This document shows positions 13,358 through 25,460 of a stretch of 64,000 bases of DNA, piece after piece (position 1 is the first letter of the stretch; every line of letters starts with the position of its first letter). Both the position numbers and the translations under genes were made by a program. The stretch comes from Brugia malayi. Its lineage: Eukaryota > Nematoda > Chromadorea > Rhabditida > Onchocercidae. The notes below the pieces were generated by a model. It was not told where the DNA came from. It did no database searches and saw only the letters and a list, made by a program, of their open reading frames with translations. The DNA is taken from assembly GCF_000002995.4 (NCBI RefSeq), contig NW_025062285.1, forward strand, positions 1 to 64,000, read 5' to 3'.

Positions 13358-13414
13358 AAATAATGCTTAAGCCTAAGCCTAAGTATACCCTAAGCCTAAG
13401 CCTAAGCATTATTT
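13358..13414. repeat. Interstitial telomeric tract in inverted repeats, end of unit 1
   Basis: About 33 bp of telomere-like sequence: two GCCTAA copies, a degenerate TATACC centre, then two or more further copies. It is bounded by a perfect 12-bp inverted repeat, AAATAATGCTTA at 13358-13369 and TAAGCATTATTT at 13403-13414. The right arm and the last telomeric copies are identical to the junction at 11328-11340 where the true telomere meets unit 1. Confidence 0.9.
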
Positions 13415-15432
13415 TATTATTTAAGATGTCAAATGACAACAATGTATGTGACCAGTTCCCGCACTATGCGTATGTAATAATCAATTTTTTTTTTTTATTA
13501 AATGATATTTTTAATACTTTTAACATCCTTTGAAATTAAATTTTGATAATAGTAGGACTTCTTACCTAGTTTAGTATGCAAAACACCCGTACAAATTATG
13601 GGATTTTTATAAATGTATTATTTAAATTTGAAATATAAATTAATTTTAATCGTAAGAATGAATTAAAATCGTGAAAAATTAAAAATTTAATTAATTTTGC
13701 TAATAAAATATTGATTAAAACTTAATTTCTAAAGTTTATTTTATTATTTTTGCTTGTCAAATGACCACGGTGTGTGTGACCAGTACCTTGCAACGCATAA
13801 AATTCAATCAATTAAGTACAAAATATCTATTTCTTTAATGATTTGAGATTTTTTAATACTTTAAATTTAATTAAAATTAGTTTTTGATGATTTGATATTA
13901 TTTAATATCTTAACATTTTAATGATTTGATATTATTTAATATTTTAACATTTAATTAAGATTAAATTTGATAATAACAGGGTTTATTTTCCAGTTTATTA
14001 TGCAAAAATTCTTACAAATTATAGGATTTTCATAAAAATCAATTTTAAATTTAAATTAAAAATTAGCATTAATTGTAAAAATGAATTAGATCTATGACTA
14101 ATTAAAAATTTTATTATTTTCACGAGTGAAATTTTAATTCAAAACTCAATTCTTAAAGTTTATTTAATTATTTATGCTGATCAAATGACCACAATGTATG
14201 TGACCAGTACCTGTACAATGCAAACAAATTAATCAATTAAGTTCAAATTATCTAATTTTTTAAATGATTCGATTTTTTTTAATATTTCAACATTTAATCA
14301 AAATGATTCTTTGATATTGCTAGAATTTATTTTATAGTTTAATATACAAAATCCTAACAAATTATTGAATTTTCATAAAATTTGAAATAAGAATTGATTT
14401 CAATTGTAAGAATGAATCAAAACCGTGATAAATTAAAAATTTTAGTTAATTTTGCCTATCAATTATTAATTAAAACTTAATTATTAAAGTTTATTTTATT
14501 ATTAATGTTTGTCAAATGACCACACCGTAAATAACTAGTACTATGGAACGCTTATAAATTAATCAGTTAAGCTCAAATTATCTATTTTTTTTTTTTTTAA
14601 ACAATTGATATTTATAATATTTTAACATTTAATTAAAATAAATTTTGACAACACAGGGATTCATTTTACTTTTTAATATACAAAACTCTAATAAATCATT
14701 AAATTTTCACAGAATTTGATATTTAAATTTGAAATAAAAATTAATTTGAATTGTAAGGATGAATTAAAACCGTGATAAATTAAAAATTTAATCAATTTCG
14801 CTAGTCGAATATTGATTGAAACTTAATTTTTAAAGTTTATTTAGTTATTTATGCTGATCAAATGAGCAACCGTAGATGACCAGTACCTGTGCAATGCATA
14901 CAAATTAATCAATTAAGCTCAAAATATCTAACTTTTTTTAATGAATAATATATTTTTTAACAGTTTTAACATTTAATTAAAGTAAAATTTGATATTACTA
15001 GAAATTATAGAAAAAAGTCTAATATACAAAAAAGGTTTTGATTCATTGCAAATCATAAAACTTTCATAAAATTCTATCTTAAGCTTTCAAACAAAAATTA
15101 ATTTTAGCTGCAGAAATGAATTAAATCTACGACAAATTAAAAATCTTATTAATATCACTTCTCGAATATTAAAAAAGACATAGTTATTAAAGTTTATTTT
15201 CTTATTTATGTTGTCAATTGACCACACCGTAAATGACCAGTACCTATGAAATGCACACAAATTAATCAATTAAGTTCGAAATATCTAACTTTTTTTAATG
15301 AATTGCTATTTTTTAATAGTTTCAACATTTAATTAAAATCAAAATTGAGAAAACTAGAAATTATTTTCCCGTTTAATATACAAAAACTCTTGCAAATTAT
15401 AAAATTTTCACCAAAATTGATTTTTAGATTTG

Positions 15433-15489
15433 AAATAATGCTTAAGCCTAAGCCTAAGTATACCCTAAGCCTAAGCCTAAGCATTATTT
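15433..15489. repeat. Interstitial telomeric tract, end of unit 2
   Basis: Same structure as the tract at 13358-13414: telomeric copies around a TATACC centre, between 12-bp inverted repeat arms. Confidence 0.9.
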
Positions 15490-17509
15490 TATTATTTAAG
15501 ATGTCAAATGACAACAATGTATGTGACCAGTTCCCGCACTATGCGTATGTAATAATCAATTTTTTTTTTTTATTAAATGATATTTTTTAATACTTTTAAC
15601 ATCCTTTGAAATTAAATTTTGATAATAGTAGGACTTCTTACCTAGTTTAGTATGCAAAACACCCGTACAAATTATGGGATTTTTATAAATGTATTATTTA
15701 AATTTGAAATATAAATTAATTTTAATCGTAAGAATGAATTAAAATCGTGAAAAATTAAAAATTTAATTAATTTTGCTAATAAAATATTGATTAAAACTTA
15801 ATTTCTAAAGTTTATTTTATTATTTTTGCTTGTCAAATGACCACGGTGTGTGTGACCAGTACCTTGCAACGCATAAAATTCAATCAATTAAGTACAAAAT
15901 ATCTATTTCTTTAATGATTTGAGATTTTTTAATACTTTAAATTTAATTAAAATTAGTTTTTGATGATTTGATATTATTTAATATCTTAACATTTTAATGA
16001 TTTGATATTATTTAATATTTTAACATTTAATTAAGATTAAATTTGATAATAACAGGGTTTATTTTCCAGTTTATTATGCAAAAATTCTTACAAATTATAG
16101 GATTTTCATAAAAATCAATTTTAAATTTAAATTAAAAATTAGCATTAATTGTAAAAATGAATTAGATCTATGACTAATTAAAAATTTTATTATTTTCACG
16201 AGTGAAATTTTAATTCAAAACTCAATTCTTAAAGTTTATTTAATTATTTATGCTGATCAAATGACCACAATGTATGTGACCAGTACCTGTACAATGCAAA
16301 CAAATTAATCAATTAAGTTCAAATTATCTAATTTTTTAAATGATTCGATTTTTTTTAATATTTCAACATTTAATCAAAATGATTCTTTGATATTGCTAGA
16401 ATTTATTTTATAGTTTAATATACAAAATCCTAACAAATTATTGAATTTTCATAAAATTTGAAATAAGAATTGATTTCAATTGTAAGAATGAATCAAAACC
16501 GTGATAAATTAAAAATTTTAGTTAATTTTGCCTATCAATTATTAATTAAAACTTAATTATTAAAGTTTATTTTATTATTAATGTTTGTCAAATGACCACA
16601 CCGTAAATAACTAGTACTATGGAACGCTTATAAATTAATCAGTTAAGCTCAAATTATCTATTTTTTTTTTTTTTTAAACAATTGATATTTATAATATTTT
16701 AACATTTAATTAAAATAAATTTTGACAACACAGGGATTCATTTTACTTTTTAATATACAAAACTCTAATAAATCATTAAATTTTCACAGAATTTGATATT
16801 TAAATTTGAAATAAAAATTAATTTGAATTGTAAGGATGAATTAAAACCGTGATAAATTAAAAATTTAATCAATTTCGCTAGTCGAATATTGATTGAAACT
16901 TAATTTTTAAAGTTTATTTAGTTATTTATGCTGATCAAATGAGCAACCGTAGATGACCAGTACCTGTGCAATGCATACAAATTAATCAATTAAGCTCAAA
17001 ATATCTAACTTTTTTTAATGAATAATATATTTTTTAACAGTTTTAACATTTAATTAAAGTAAAATTTGATATTACTAGAAATTATAGAAAAAAGTCTAAT
17101 ATACAAAAAAGGTTTTGATTCATTGCAAATCATAAAACTTTCATAAAATTCTATCTTAAGCTTTCAAACAAAAATTAATTTTAGCTGCAGAAATGAATTA
17201 AATCTACGACAAATTAAAAATCTTATTAATATCACTTCTCGAATATTAAAAAAGACATAGTTATTAAAGTTTATTTTCTTATTTATGTTGTCAATTGACC
17301 ACACCGTAAATGACCAGTACCTATGAAATGCACACAAATTAATCAATTAAGTTCGAAATATCTAACTTTTTTTAATGAATTGCTATTTTTTAATAGTTTC
17401 AACATTTAATTAAAATCAAAATTGAGAAAACTAGAAATTATTTTCCCGTTTAATATACAAAAACTCTTGCAAATTATAAAATTTTCACCAAAATTGATTT
17501 TTAGATTTG

Positions 17510-17566
17510 AAATAATGCTTAAGCCTAAGCCTAAGTATACCCTAAGCCTAAGCCTAAGCATTATTT
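17510..17566. repeat. Interstitial telomeric tract, end of unit 3
   Basis: Identical in layout to the other unit-end tracts, with both inverted-repeat arms present. Confidence 0.9.
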
Positions 17567-19586
17567 TATTATTTAAGATGTCAAATGACAACAATGTATG
17601 TGACCAGTTCCCGCACTATGCGTATGTAATAATCAATTTTTTTTTTTTTATTAAATGATATTTTTTAATACTTTTAACATCCTTTGAAATTAAATTTTGA
17701 TAATAGTAGGACTTCTTACCTAGTTTAGTATGCAAAACACCCGTACAAATTATGGGATTTTTATAAATGTATTATTTAAATTTGAAATATAAATTAATTT
17801 TAATCGTAAGAATGAATTAAAATCGTGAAAAATTAAAAATTTAATTAATTTTGCTAATAAAATATTGATTAAAACTTAATTTCTAAAGTTTATTTTATTA
17901 TTTTTGCTTGTCAAATGACCACGGTGTGTGTGACCAGTACCTTGCAACGCATAAAATTCAATCAATTAAGTACAAAATATCTATTTCTTTAATGATTTGA
18001 GATTTTTTAATACTTTAAATTTAATTAAAATTAGTTTTTGATGATTTGATATTATTTAATATCTTAACATTTTAATGATTTGATATTATTTAATATTTTA
18101 ACATTTAATTAAGATTAAATTTGATAATAACAGGGTTTATTTTCCAGTTTATTATGCAAAAATTCTTACAAATTATAGGATTTTCATAAAAATCAATTTT
18201 AAATTTAAATTAAAAATTAGCATTAATTGTAAAAATGAATTAGATCTATGACTAATTAAAAATTTTATTATTTTCACGAGTGAAATTTTAATTCAAAACT
18301 CAATTCTTAAAGTTTATTTAATTATTTATGCTGATCAAATGACCACAATGTATGTGACCAGTACCTGTACAATGCAAACAAATTAATCAATTAAGTTCAA
18401 ATTATCTAATTTTTTAAATGATTCGATTTTTTTTAATATTTCAACATTTAATCAAAATGATTCTTTGATATTGCTAGAATTTATTTTATAGTTTAATATA
18501 CAAAATCCTAACAAATTATTGAATTTTCATAAAATTTGAAATAAGAATTGATTTCAATTGTAAGAATGAATCAAAACCGTGATAAATTAAAAATTTTAGT
18601 TAATTTTGCCTATCAATTATTAATTAAAACTTAATTATTAAAGTTTATTTTATTATTAATGTTTGTCAAATGACCACACCGTAAATAACTAGTACTATGG
18701 AACGCTTATAAATTAATCAGTTAAGCTCAAATTATCTATTTTTTTTTTTTTTAAACAATTGATATTTATAATATTTTAACATTTAATTAAAATAAATTTT
18801 GACAACACAGGGATTCATTTTACTTTTTAATATACAAAACTCTAATAAATCATTAAATTTTCACAGAATTTGATATTTAAATTTGAAATAAAAATTAATT
18901 TGAATTGTAAGGATGAATTAAAACCGTGATAAATTAAAAATTTAATCAATTTCGCTAGTCGAATATTGATTGAAACTTAATTTTTAAAGTTTATTTAGTT
19001 ATTTATGCTGATCAAATGAGCAACCGTAGATGACCAGTACCTGTGCAATGCATACAAATTAATCAATTAAGCTCAAAATATCTAACTTTTTTTAATGAAT
19101 AATATATTTTTTAACAGTTTTAACATTTAATTAAAGTAAAATTTGATATTACTAGAAATTATAGAAAAAAGTCTAATATACAAAAAAGGTTTTGATTCAT
19201 TGCAAATCATAAAACTTTCATAAAATTCTATCTTAAGCTTTCAAACAAAAATTAATTTTAGCTGCAGAAATGAATTAAATCTACGACAAATTAAAAATCT
19301 TATTAATATCACTTCTCGAATATTAAAAAAGACATAGTTATTAAAGTTTATTTTCTTATTTATGTTGTCAATTGACCACACCGTAAATGACCAGTACCTA
19401 TGAAATGCACACAAATTAATCAATTAAGTTCGAAATATCTAACTTTTTTTAATGAATTGCTATTTTTTAATAGTTTCAACATTTAATTAAAATCAAAATT
19501 GAGAAAACTAGAAATTATTTTCCCGTTTAATATACAAAAACTCTTGCAAATTATAAAATTTTCACCAAAATTGATTTTTAGATTTG

Positions 19587-19643
19587 AAATAATGCTTAAG
19601 CCTAAGCCTAAGTATACCCTAAGCCTAAGCCTAAGCATTATTT
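19587..19643. repeat. Interstitial telomeric tract, end of unit 4
   Basis: Identical in layout to the other unit-end tracts, with both inverted-repeat arms present. Confidence 0.9.
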
Positions 19644-21663
19644 TATTATTTAAGATGTCAAATGACAACAATGTATGTGACCAGTTCCCGCACTATGCGT
19701 ATGTAATAATCAATTTTTTTTTTTTATTAAATGATATTTTTTAATACTTTTAACATCCTTTGAAATTAAATTTTGATAATAGTAGGACTTCTTACCTAGT
19801 TTAGTATGCAAAACACCCGTACAAATTATGGGATTTTTATAAATGTATTATTTAAATTTGAAATATAAATTAATTTTAATCGTAAGAATGAATTAAAATC
19901 GTGAAAAATTAAAAATTTAATTAATTTTGCTAATAAAATATTGATTAAAACTTAATTTCTAAAGTTTATTTTATTATTTTTGCTTGTCAAATGACCACGG
20001 TGTGTGTGACCAGTACCTTGCAACGCATAAAATTCAATCAATTAAGTACAAAATATCTATTTCTTTAATGATTTGAGATTTTTTAATACTTTAAATTTAA
20101 TTAAAATTAGTTTTTGATGATTTGATATTATTTAATATCTTAACATTTTAATGATTTGATATTATTTAATATTTTAACATTTAATTAAGATTAAATTTGA
20201 TAATAACAGGGTTTATTTTCCAGTTTATTATGCAAAAATTCTTACAAATTATAGGATTTTCATAAAAATCAATTTTAAATTTAAATTAAAAATTAGCATT
20301 AATTGTAAAAATGAATTAGATCTATGACTAATTAAAAATTTTATTATTTTCACGAGTGAAATTTTAATTCAAAACTCAATTCTTAAAGTTTATTTAATTA
20401 TTTATGCTGATCAAATGACCACAATGTATGTGACCAGTACCTGTACAATGCAAACAAATTAATCAATTAAGTTCAAATTATCTAATTTTTTAAATGATTC
20501 GATTTTTTTTAATATTTCAACATTTAATCAAAATGATTCTTTGATATTGCTAGAATTTATTTTATAGTTTAATATACAAAATCCTAACAAATTATTGAAT
20601 TTTCATAAAATTTGAAATAAGAATTGATTTCAATTGTAAGAATGAATCAAAACCGTGATAAATTAAAAATTTTAGTTAATTTTGCCTATCAATTATTAAT
20701 TAAAACTTAATTATTAAAGTTTATTTTATTATTAATGTTTGTCAAATGACCACACCGTAAATAACTAGTACTATGGAACGCTTATAAATTAATCAGTTAA
20801 GCTCAAATTATCTATTTTTTTTTTTTTTTAAACAATTGATATTTATAATATTTTAACATTTAATTAAAATAAATTTTGACAACACAGGGATTCATTTTAC
20901 TTTTTAATATACAAAACTCTAATAAATCATTAAATTTTCACAGAATTTGATATTTAAATTTGAAATAAAAATTAATTTGAATTGTAAGGATGAATTAAAA
21001 CCGTGATAAATTAAAAATTTAATCAATTTCGCTAGTCGAATATTGATTGAAACTTAATTTTTAAAGTTTATTTAGTTATTTATGCTGATCAAATGAGCAA
21101 CCGTAGATGACCAGTACCTGTGCAATGCATACAAATTAATCAATTAAGCTCAAAATATCTAACTTTTTTTAATGAATAATATATTTTTTAACAGTTTTAA
21201 CATTTAATTAAAGTAAAATTTGATATTACTAGAAATTATAGAAAAAAGTCTAATATACAAAAAAGGTTTTGATTCATTGCAAATCATAAAACTTTCATAA
21301 AATTCTATCTTAAGCTTTCAAACAAAAATTAATTTTAGCTGCAGAAATGAATTAAATCTACGACAAATTAAAAATCTTATTAATATCACTTCTCGAATAT
21401 TAAAAAAGACATAGTTATTAAAGTTTATTTTCTTATTTATGTTGTCAATTGACCACACCGTAAATGACCAGTACCTATGAAATGCACACAAATTAATCAA
21501 TTAAGTTCGAAATATCTAACTTTTTTTAATGAATTGCTATTTTTTAATAGTTTCAACATTTAATTAAAATCAAAATTGAGAAAACTAGAAATTATTTTCC
21601 CGTTTAATATACAAAAACTCTTGCAAATTATAAAATTTTCACCAAAATTGATTTTTAGATTTG

Positions 21664-21720
21664 AAATAATGCTTAAGCCTAAGCCTAAGTATACCCTAAG
21701 CCTAAGCCTAAGCATTATTT
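21664..21720. repeat. Interstitial telomeric tract, end of unit 5
   Basis: Identical in layout to the other unit-end tracts, with both inverted-repeat arms present. Confidence 0.9.
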
Positions 21721-23740
21721 TATTATTTAAGATGTCAAATGACAACAATGTATGTGACCAGTTCCCGCACTATGCGTATGTAATAATCAATTTTTTTTTT
21801 TTTATTAAATGATATTTTTTAATACTTTTAACATCCTTTGAAATTAAATTTTGATAATAGTAGGACTTCTTACCTAGTTTAGTATGCAAAACACCCGTAC
21901 AAATTATGGGATTTTTATAAATGTATTATTTAAATTTGAAATATAAATTAATTTTAATCGTAAGAATGAATTAAAATCGTGAAAAATTAAAAATTTAATT
22001 AATTTTGCTAATAAAATATTGATTAAAACTTAATTTCTAAAGTTTATTTTATTATTTTTGCTTGTCAAATGACCACGGTGTGTGTGACCAGTACCTTGCA
22101 ACGCATAAAATTCAATCAATTAAGTACAAAATATCTATTTCTTTAATGATTTGAGATTTTTTAATACTTTAAATTTAATTAAAATTAGTTTTTGATGATT
22201 TGATATTATTTAATATCTTAACATTTTAATGATTTGATATTATTTAATATTTTAACATTTAATTAAGATTAAATTTGATAATAACAGGGTTTATTTTCCA
22301 GTTTATTATGCAAAAATTCTTACAAATTATAGGATTTTCATAAAAATCAATTTTAAATTTAAATTAAAAATTAGCATTAATTGTAAAAATGAATTAGATC
22401 TATGACTAATTAAAAATTTTATTATTTTCACGAGTGAAATTTTAATTCAAAACTCAATTCTTAAAGTTTATTTAATTATTTATGCTGATCAAATGACCAC
22501 AATGTATGTGACCAGTACCTGTACAATGCAAACAAATTAATCAATTAAGTTCAAATTATCTAATTTTTTAAATGATTCGATTTTTTTTAATATTTCAACA
22601 TTTAATCAAAATGATTCTTTGATATTGCTAGAATTTATTTTATAGTTTAATATACAAAATCCTAACAAATTATTGAATTTTCATAAAATTTGAAATAAGA
22701 ATTGATTTCAATTGTAAGAATGAATCAAAACCGTGATAAATTAAAAATTTTAGTTAATTTTGCCTATCAAATATTAATTAAAACTTAATTATTAAAGTTT
22801 ATTTTATTATTAATGTTTGTCAAATGACCACACCGTAAATAACTAGTACTATGGAACGCTTATAAATTAATCAGTTAAGCTCAAATTATCTATTTTTTTT
22901 TTTTTTAAACAATTGATATTTATAATATTTTAACATTTAATTAAAATAAATTTTGACAACACAGGGATTCATTTTACTTTTTAATATACAAAACTCTAAT
23001 AAATCATTAAATTTTCACAGAATTTGATATTTAAATTTGAAATAAAAATTAATTTGAATTGTAAGGATGAATTAAAACCGTGATAAATTAAAAATTTAAT
23101 CAATTTCGCTAGTCGAATATTGATTGAAACTTAATTTTTAAAGTTTATTTAGTTATTTATGCTGATCAAATGAGCAACCGTAGATGACCAGTACCTGTGC
23201 AATGCATACAAATTAATCAATTAAGCTCAAAATATCTAACTTTTTTTAATGAATAATATATTTTTTAACAGTTTTAACATTTAATTAAAGTAAAATTTGA
23301 TATTACTAGAAATTATAGAAAAAAGTCTAATATACAAAAAAGGTTTTGATTCATTGCAAATCATAAAACTTTCATAAAATTCTATCTTAAGCTTTCAAAC
23401 AAAAATTAATTTTAGCTGCAGAAATGAATTAAATCTACGACAAATTAAAAATCTTATTAATATCACTTCTCGAATATTAAAAAAGACATAGTTATTAAAG
23501 TTTATTTTCTTATTTATGTTGTCAATTGACCACACCGTAAATGACCAGTACCTATGAAATGCACACAAATTAATCAATTAAGTTCGAAATATCTAACTTT
23601 TTTTAATGAATTGCTATTTTTTAATAGTTTCAACATTTAATTAAAATCAAAATTGAGAAAACTAGAAATTATTTTCCCGTTTAATATACAAAAACTCTTG
23701 CAAATTATAAAATTTTCACCAAAATTGATTTTTAGATTTG

Positions 23741-23797
23741 AAATAATGCTTAAGCCTAAGCCTAAGTATACCCTAAGCCTAAGCCTAAGCATTATTT
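23741..23797. repeat. Interstitial telomeric tract, end of unit 6
   Basis: The last and most internal of the six tracts. The sequence after it follows the unit only to about 24150. Confidence 0.9.
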
Positions 23798-24150
23798 TAT
23801 TATTTAAGATGTCAAATGACAACAATGTATGTGACCAGTTCCCGCACTATGCGTATGTAATAATCAATTTTTTTTTTTTATTAAATGATATTTTTTAATA
23901 CTTTTAACATCCTTTGAAATTAAATTTTGATAATAGTAGGACTTCTTACCTAGTTTAGTATGCAAAACACCCGTACAAATTATGGGATTTTTATAAATGT
24001 ATTATTTAAATTTGAAATATAAATTAATTTTAATCGTAAGAATGAATTAAAATCGTGAAAAATTAAAAATTTAATTAATTTTGCTAATAAAATATTGATT
24101 AAAACTTAATTTCTAAAGTTTATTTTATTATTTTTGCTTGTCAAATGACC

Positions 24151-24350
24151 ATGGTGTGTGTGACCAGTATCCGTGCAATGCATATAAATTAATCAATTAA
24201 GTTCAAAATATCTATTTGTTTTAAGGAGTTGAAATTTTTCAATATTTTATCATTTAATTAAAATAAATCTTTGTTATTATTAGAATTTTTTTCATAGTTT
24301 AACATGCAAAATTCTAATAAATTATTGTTTTTTCATAAAATTTCCTATTT
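24151..24350. repeat. Diverged terminal monomer of the satellite array
   Basis: At 24151 (ATGG instead of ACGG in the monomer box) the sequence leaves the near-identical array but remains recognisable as a monomer: it keeps TGTGACCAGTA, GTGCAATGCAT, AATCAATTAAGTTC and the following AT-rich pattern. It resembles the centromere-proximal satellite copies at 31.7-33.3 kb more than the array consensus. This marks the inner edge of homogenisation. Confidence 0.75.
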
Positions 24351-24579
24351 CCTTTAAGGGTTAGACGATTGTACTCTAGAGCCTATAATTCAAAAGGTGG
24401 AGAAATTGAAAATGGTGCTAAAATATTTCAGTTTTGCAACCACATACCTGAAGTTTATGACGGGGTATCAGAAATTGAGTGCGCTTTTTTGTTTTTTTCT
24501 CAAAACAATTTTTTTGAAAAACTGAGGGACTCTACCAATTATTATTAGGTTCCTTGTATAACCGTACACTTGATAGCAT
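24351..24579. other. Short spacer between satellite and bacterial relic, unidentified
   Basis: Less AT-rich than its surroundings. One plus-strand frame stays open for about 65 codons, from about 24350 to a stop near 24548, reading through RRLYSRAYNSKGGEIENGAK, but it has no ATG start and I recognise no family. It may be a bacterial relic like the DNA that follows, or chance. Confidence 0.3.
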
Positions 24580-25460
24580 TCTGTCATTCTGTCCGCGTCC
24601 CGCGTTGGGTTAACTGATGAGCGTCTTCTAATCCTGCAATATTTTCATTTTCACTGATGGAAAGACCAGTAAACTTGACAATAGTATTGGTGTCAACACT
24701 ATCAGCCAGCCTTTGTCTTTGCCACTTCAATTTTTCCTTCTTCCATACCTTGCAAGTTTCTGTTCAAGGATAGCTTCCTCTCTGTACAGATTCATTATTC
24801 TTTCTTCATACGCTGTTAGGTACTTTTCATCCCAATGAAACTTGTTTAACTCATCATATGCTTAATTTATGATTAATACTTCTCCTGCTATCTTTTTTGA
24901 GTTTTTATCTGTTATTTCTTCTGCATACTTAAAGAAAGAAACACCAGCGTTCTACTATGCTTGTTAATTAGTCTACTTTACTTTTAGGAAATTTAGATAG
25001 TTCAATGAACACGAATTGGAAATCTTGTAAATCATGCTCACTAGTTTCATCGTCTCTTATGGTATAGCTAGATATATAATTGACTCACTCATCGGGAAAT
25101 AAAGTGCAGTTTGATATTATAATAAAGAAAATCTTTTGTAAATCCACCAGATAGCCTTGAGAAGCTTTGGCAGTGTAATATTGAGCACATTTTTCAAAGT
25201 CCTTGTCACGAGTGAGCTCCATTTCAACCACAAACTTATTACCAACAGAATCGTTGAGAGAACATCAACCATGCTTTGTTTCTCAGAAGCAAATTCAGAA
25301 TTCATAATGACGCTGATGAATTCTATTTTTTGCATAGTATTAACTTCAGTATACCCTAAAACTTCGCTCAAAAATGGGTAAGAATATTCTTACTTCTTTC
25401 GTGCCAAAGATCTTTTTGAAAGTCAGGTCCAGTTTTGGTAAGGAATTTAGAAAAAGCCAT
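24580..25460 (-). pseudogene. Wolbachia-type Rpn family PD-(D/E)XK nuclease/transposase, decayed
   Basis: Reading leftward from the ATG at 25460 the protein begins MAFSKFL. After frameshifts it continues FLSEVLGYTEVN, then FASEKQSMVDVLS, then a stretch matching VEMELTRDKDFEKCAQYY in spirit, FFIIISNCTLFPDE, and DFQFVFIELSKFPKSKV. It ends near a DTNTIVKFTGLSI tail. This order (N-terminal fold, DKQSIVDV motif, VEMQ motif, charged C-terminal tail) is that of the Rpn family common in Wolbachia. Several frame breaks and in-frame stops interrupt it, so it is not functional. A second relic of the same family lies at 28070-29027. The inference is nuclear transfer of Wolbachia DNA. Confidence 0.8.

Larger units (their letters stand above)
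11334..24150. repeat. Subtelomeric higher-order repeat array, 2.07-kb unit
   Basis: A direct tandem array with units 11334-13407 (2074 bp), 13408-15482 (2075), 15483-17559, 17560-19636, 19637-21713 and 21714-23790 (2077 each), then a partial unit 23791-24150. Units look close to identical; most length differences are in poly-T runs. Each unit contains six diverged monomers, marked by a TCAAATGACCAC-like box. In unit 1 the boxes are near 11353, 11692, 12105, 12437, 12781 and 13138, a spacing of 290-413 bp. Each unit ends in an interstitial telomeric tract. The DNA is strongly AT-rich and its open frames (60-87 codons) recur only because the units do. Function is unknown; this is a subtelomeric satellite. 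Confidence 0.95.

Noticed and set aside
13012..23898. Recurrent open frames of 60-87 codons in each satellite unit
   Set aside because: They repeat only because the DNA unit repeats, are short, lie on both strands, and include poly-T runs that change their lengths between units.
11334..24150. CRISPR-like regular spacing of a conserved box
   Set aside because: The spacing is about 340 bp, whole units are repeated rather than short repeats with unique spacers, and the DNA is a eukaryotic telomere.
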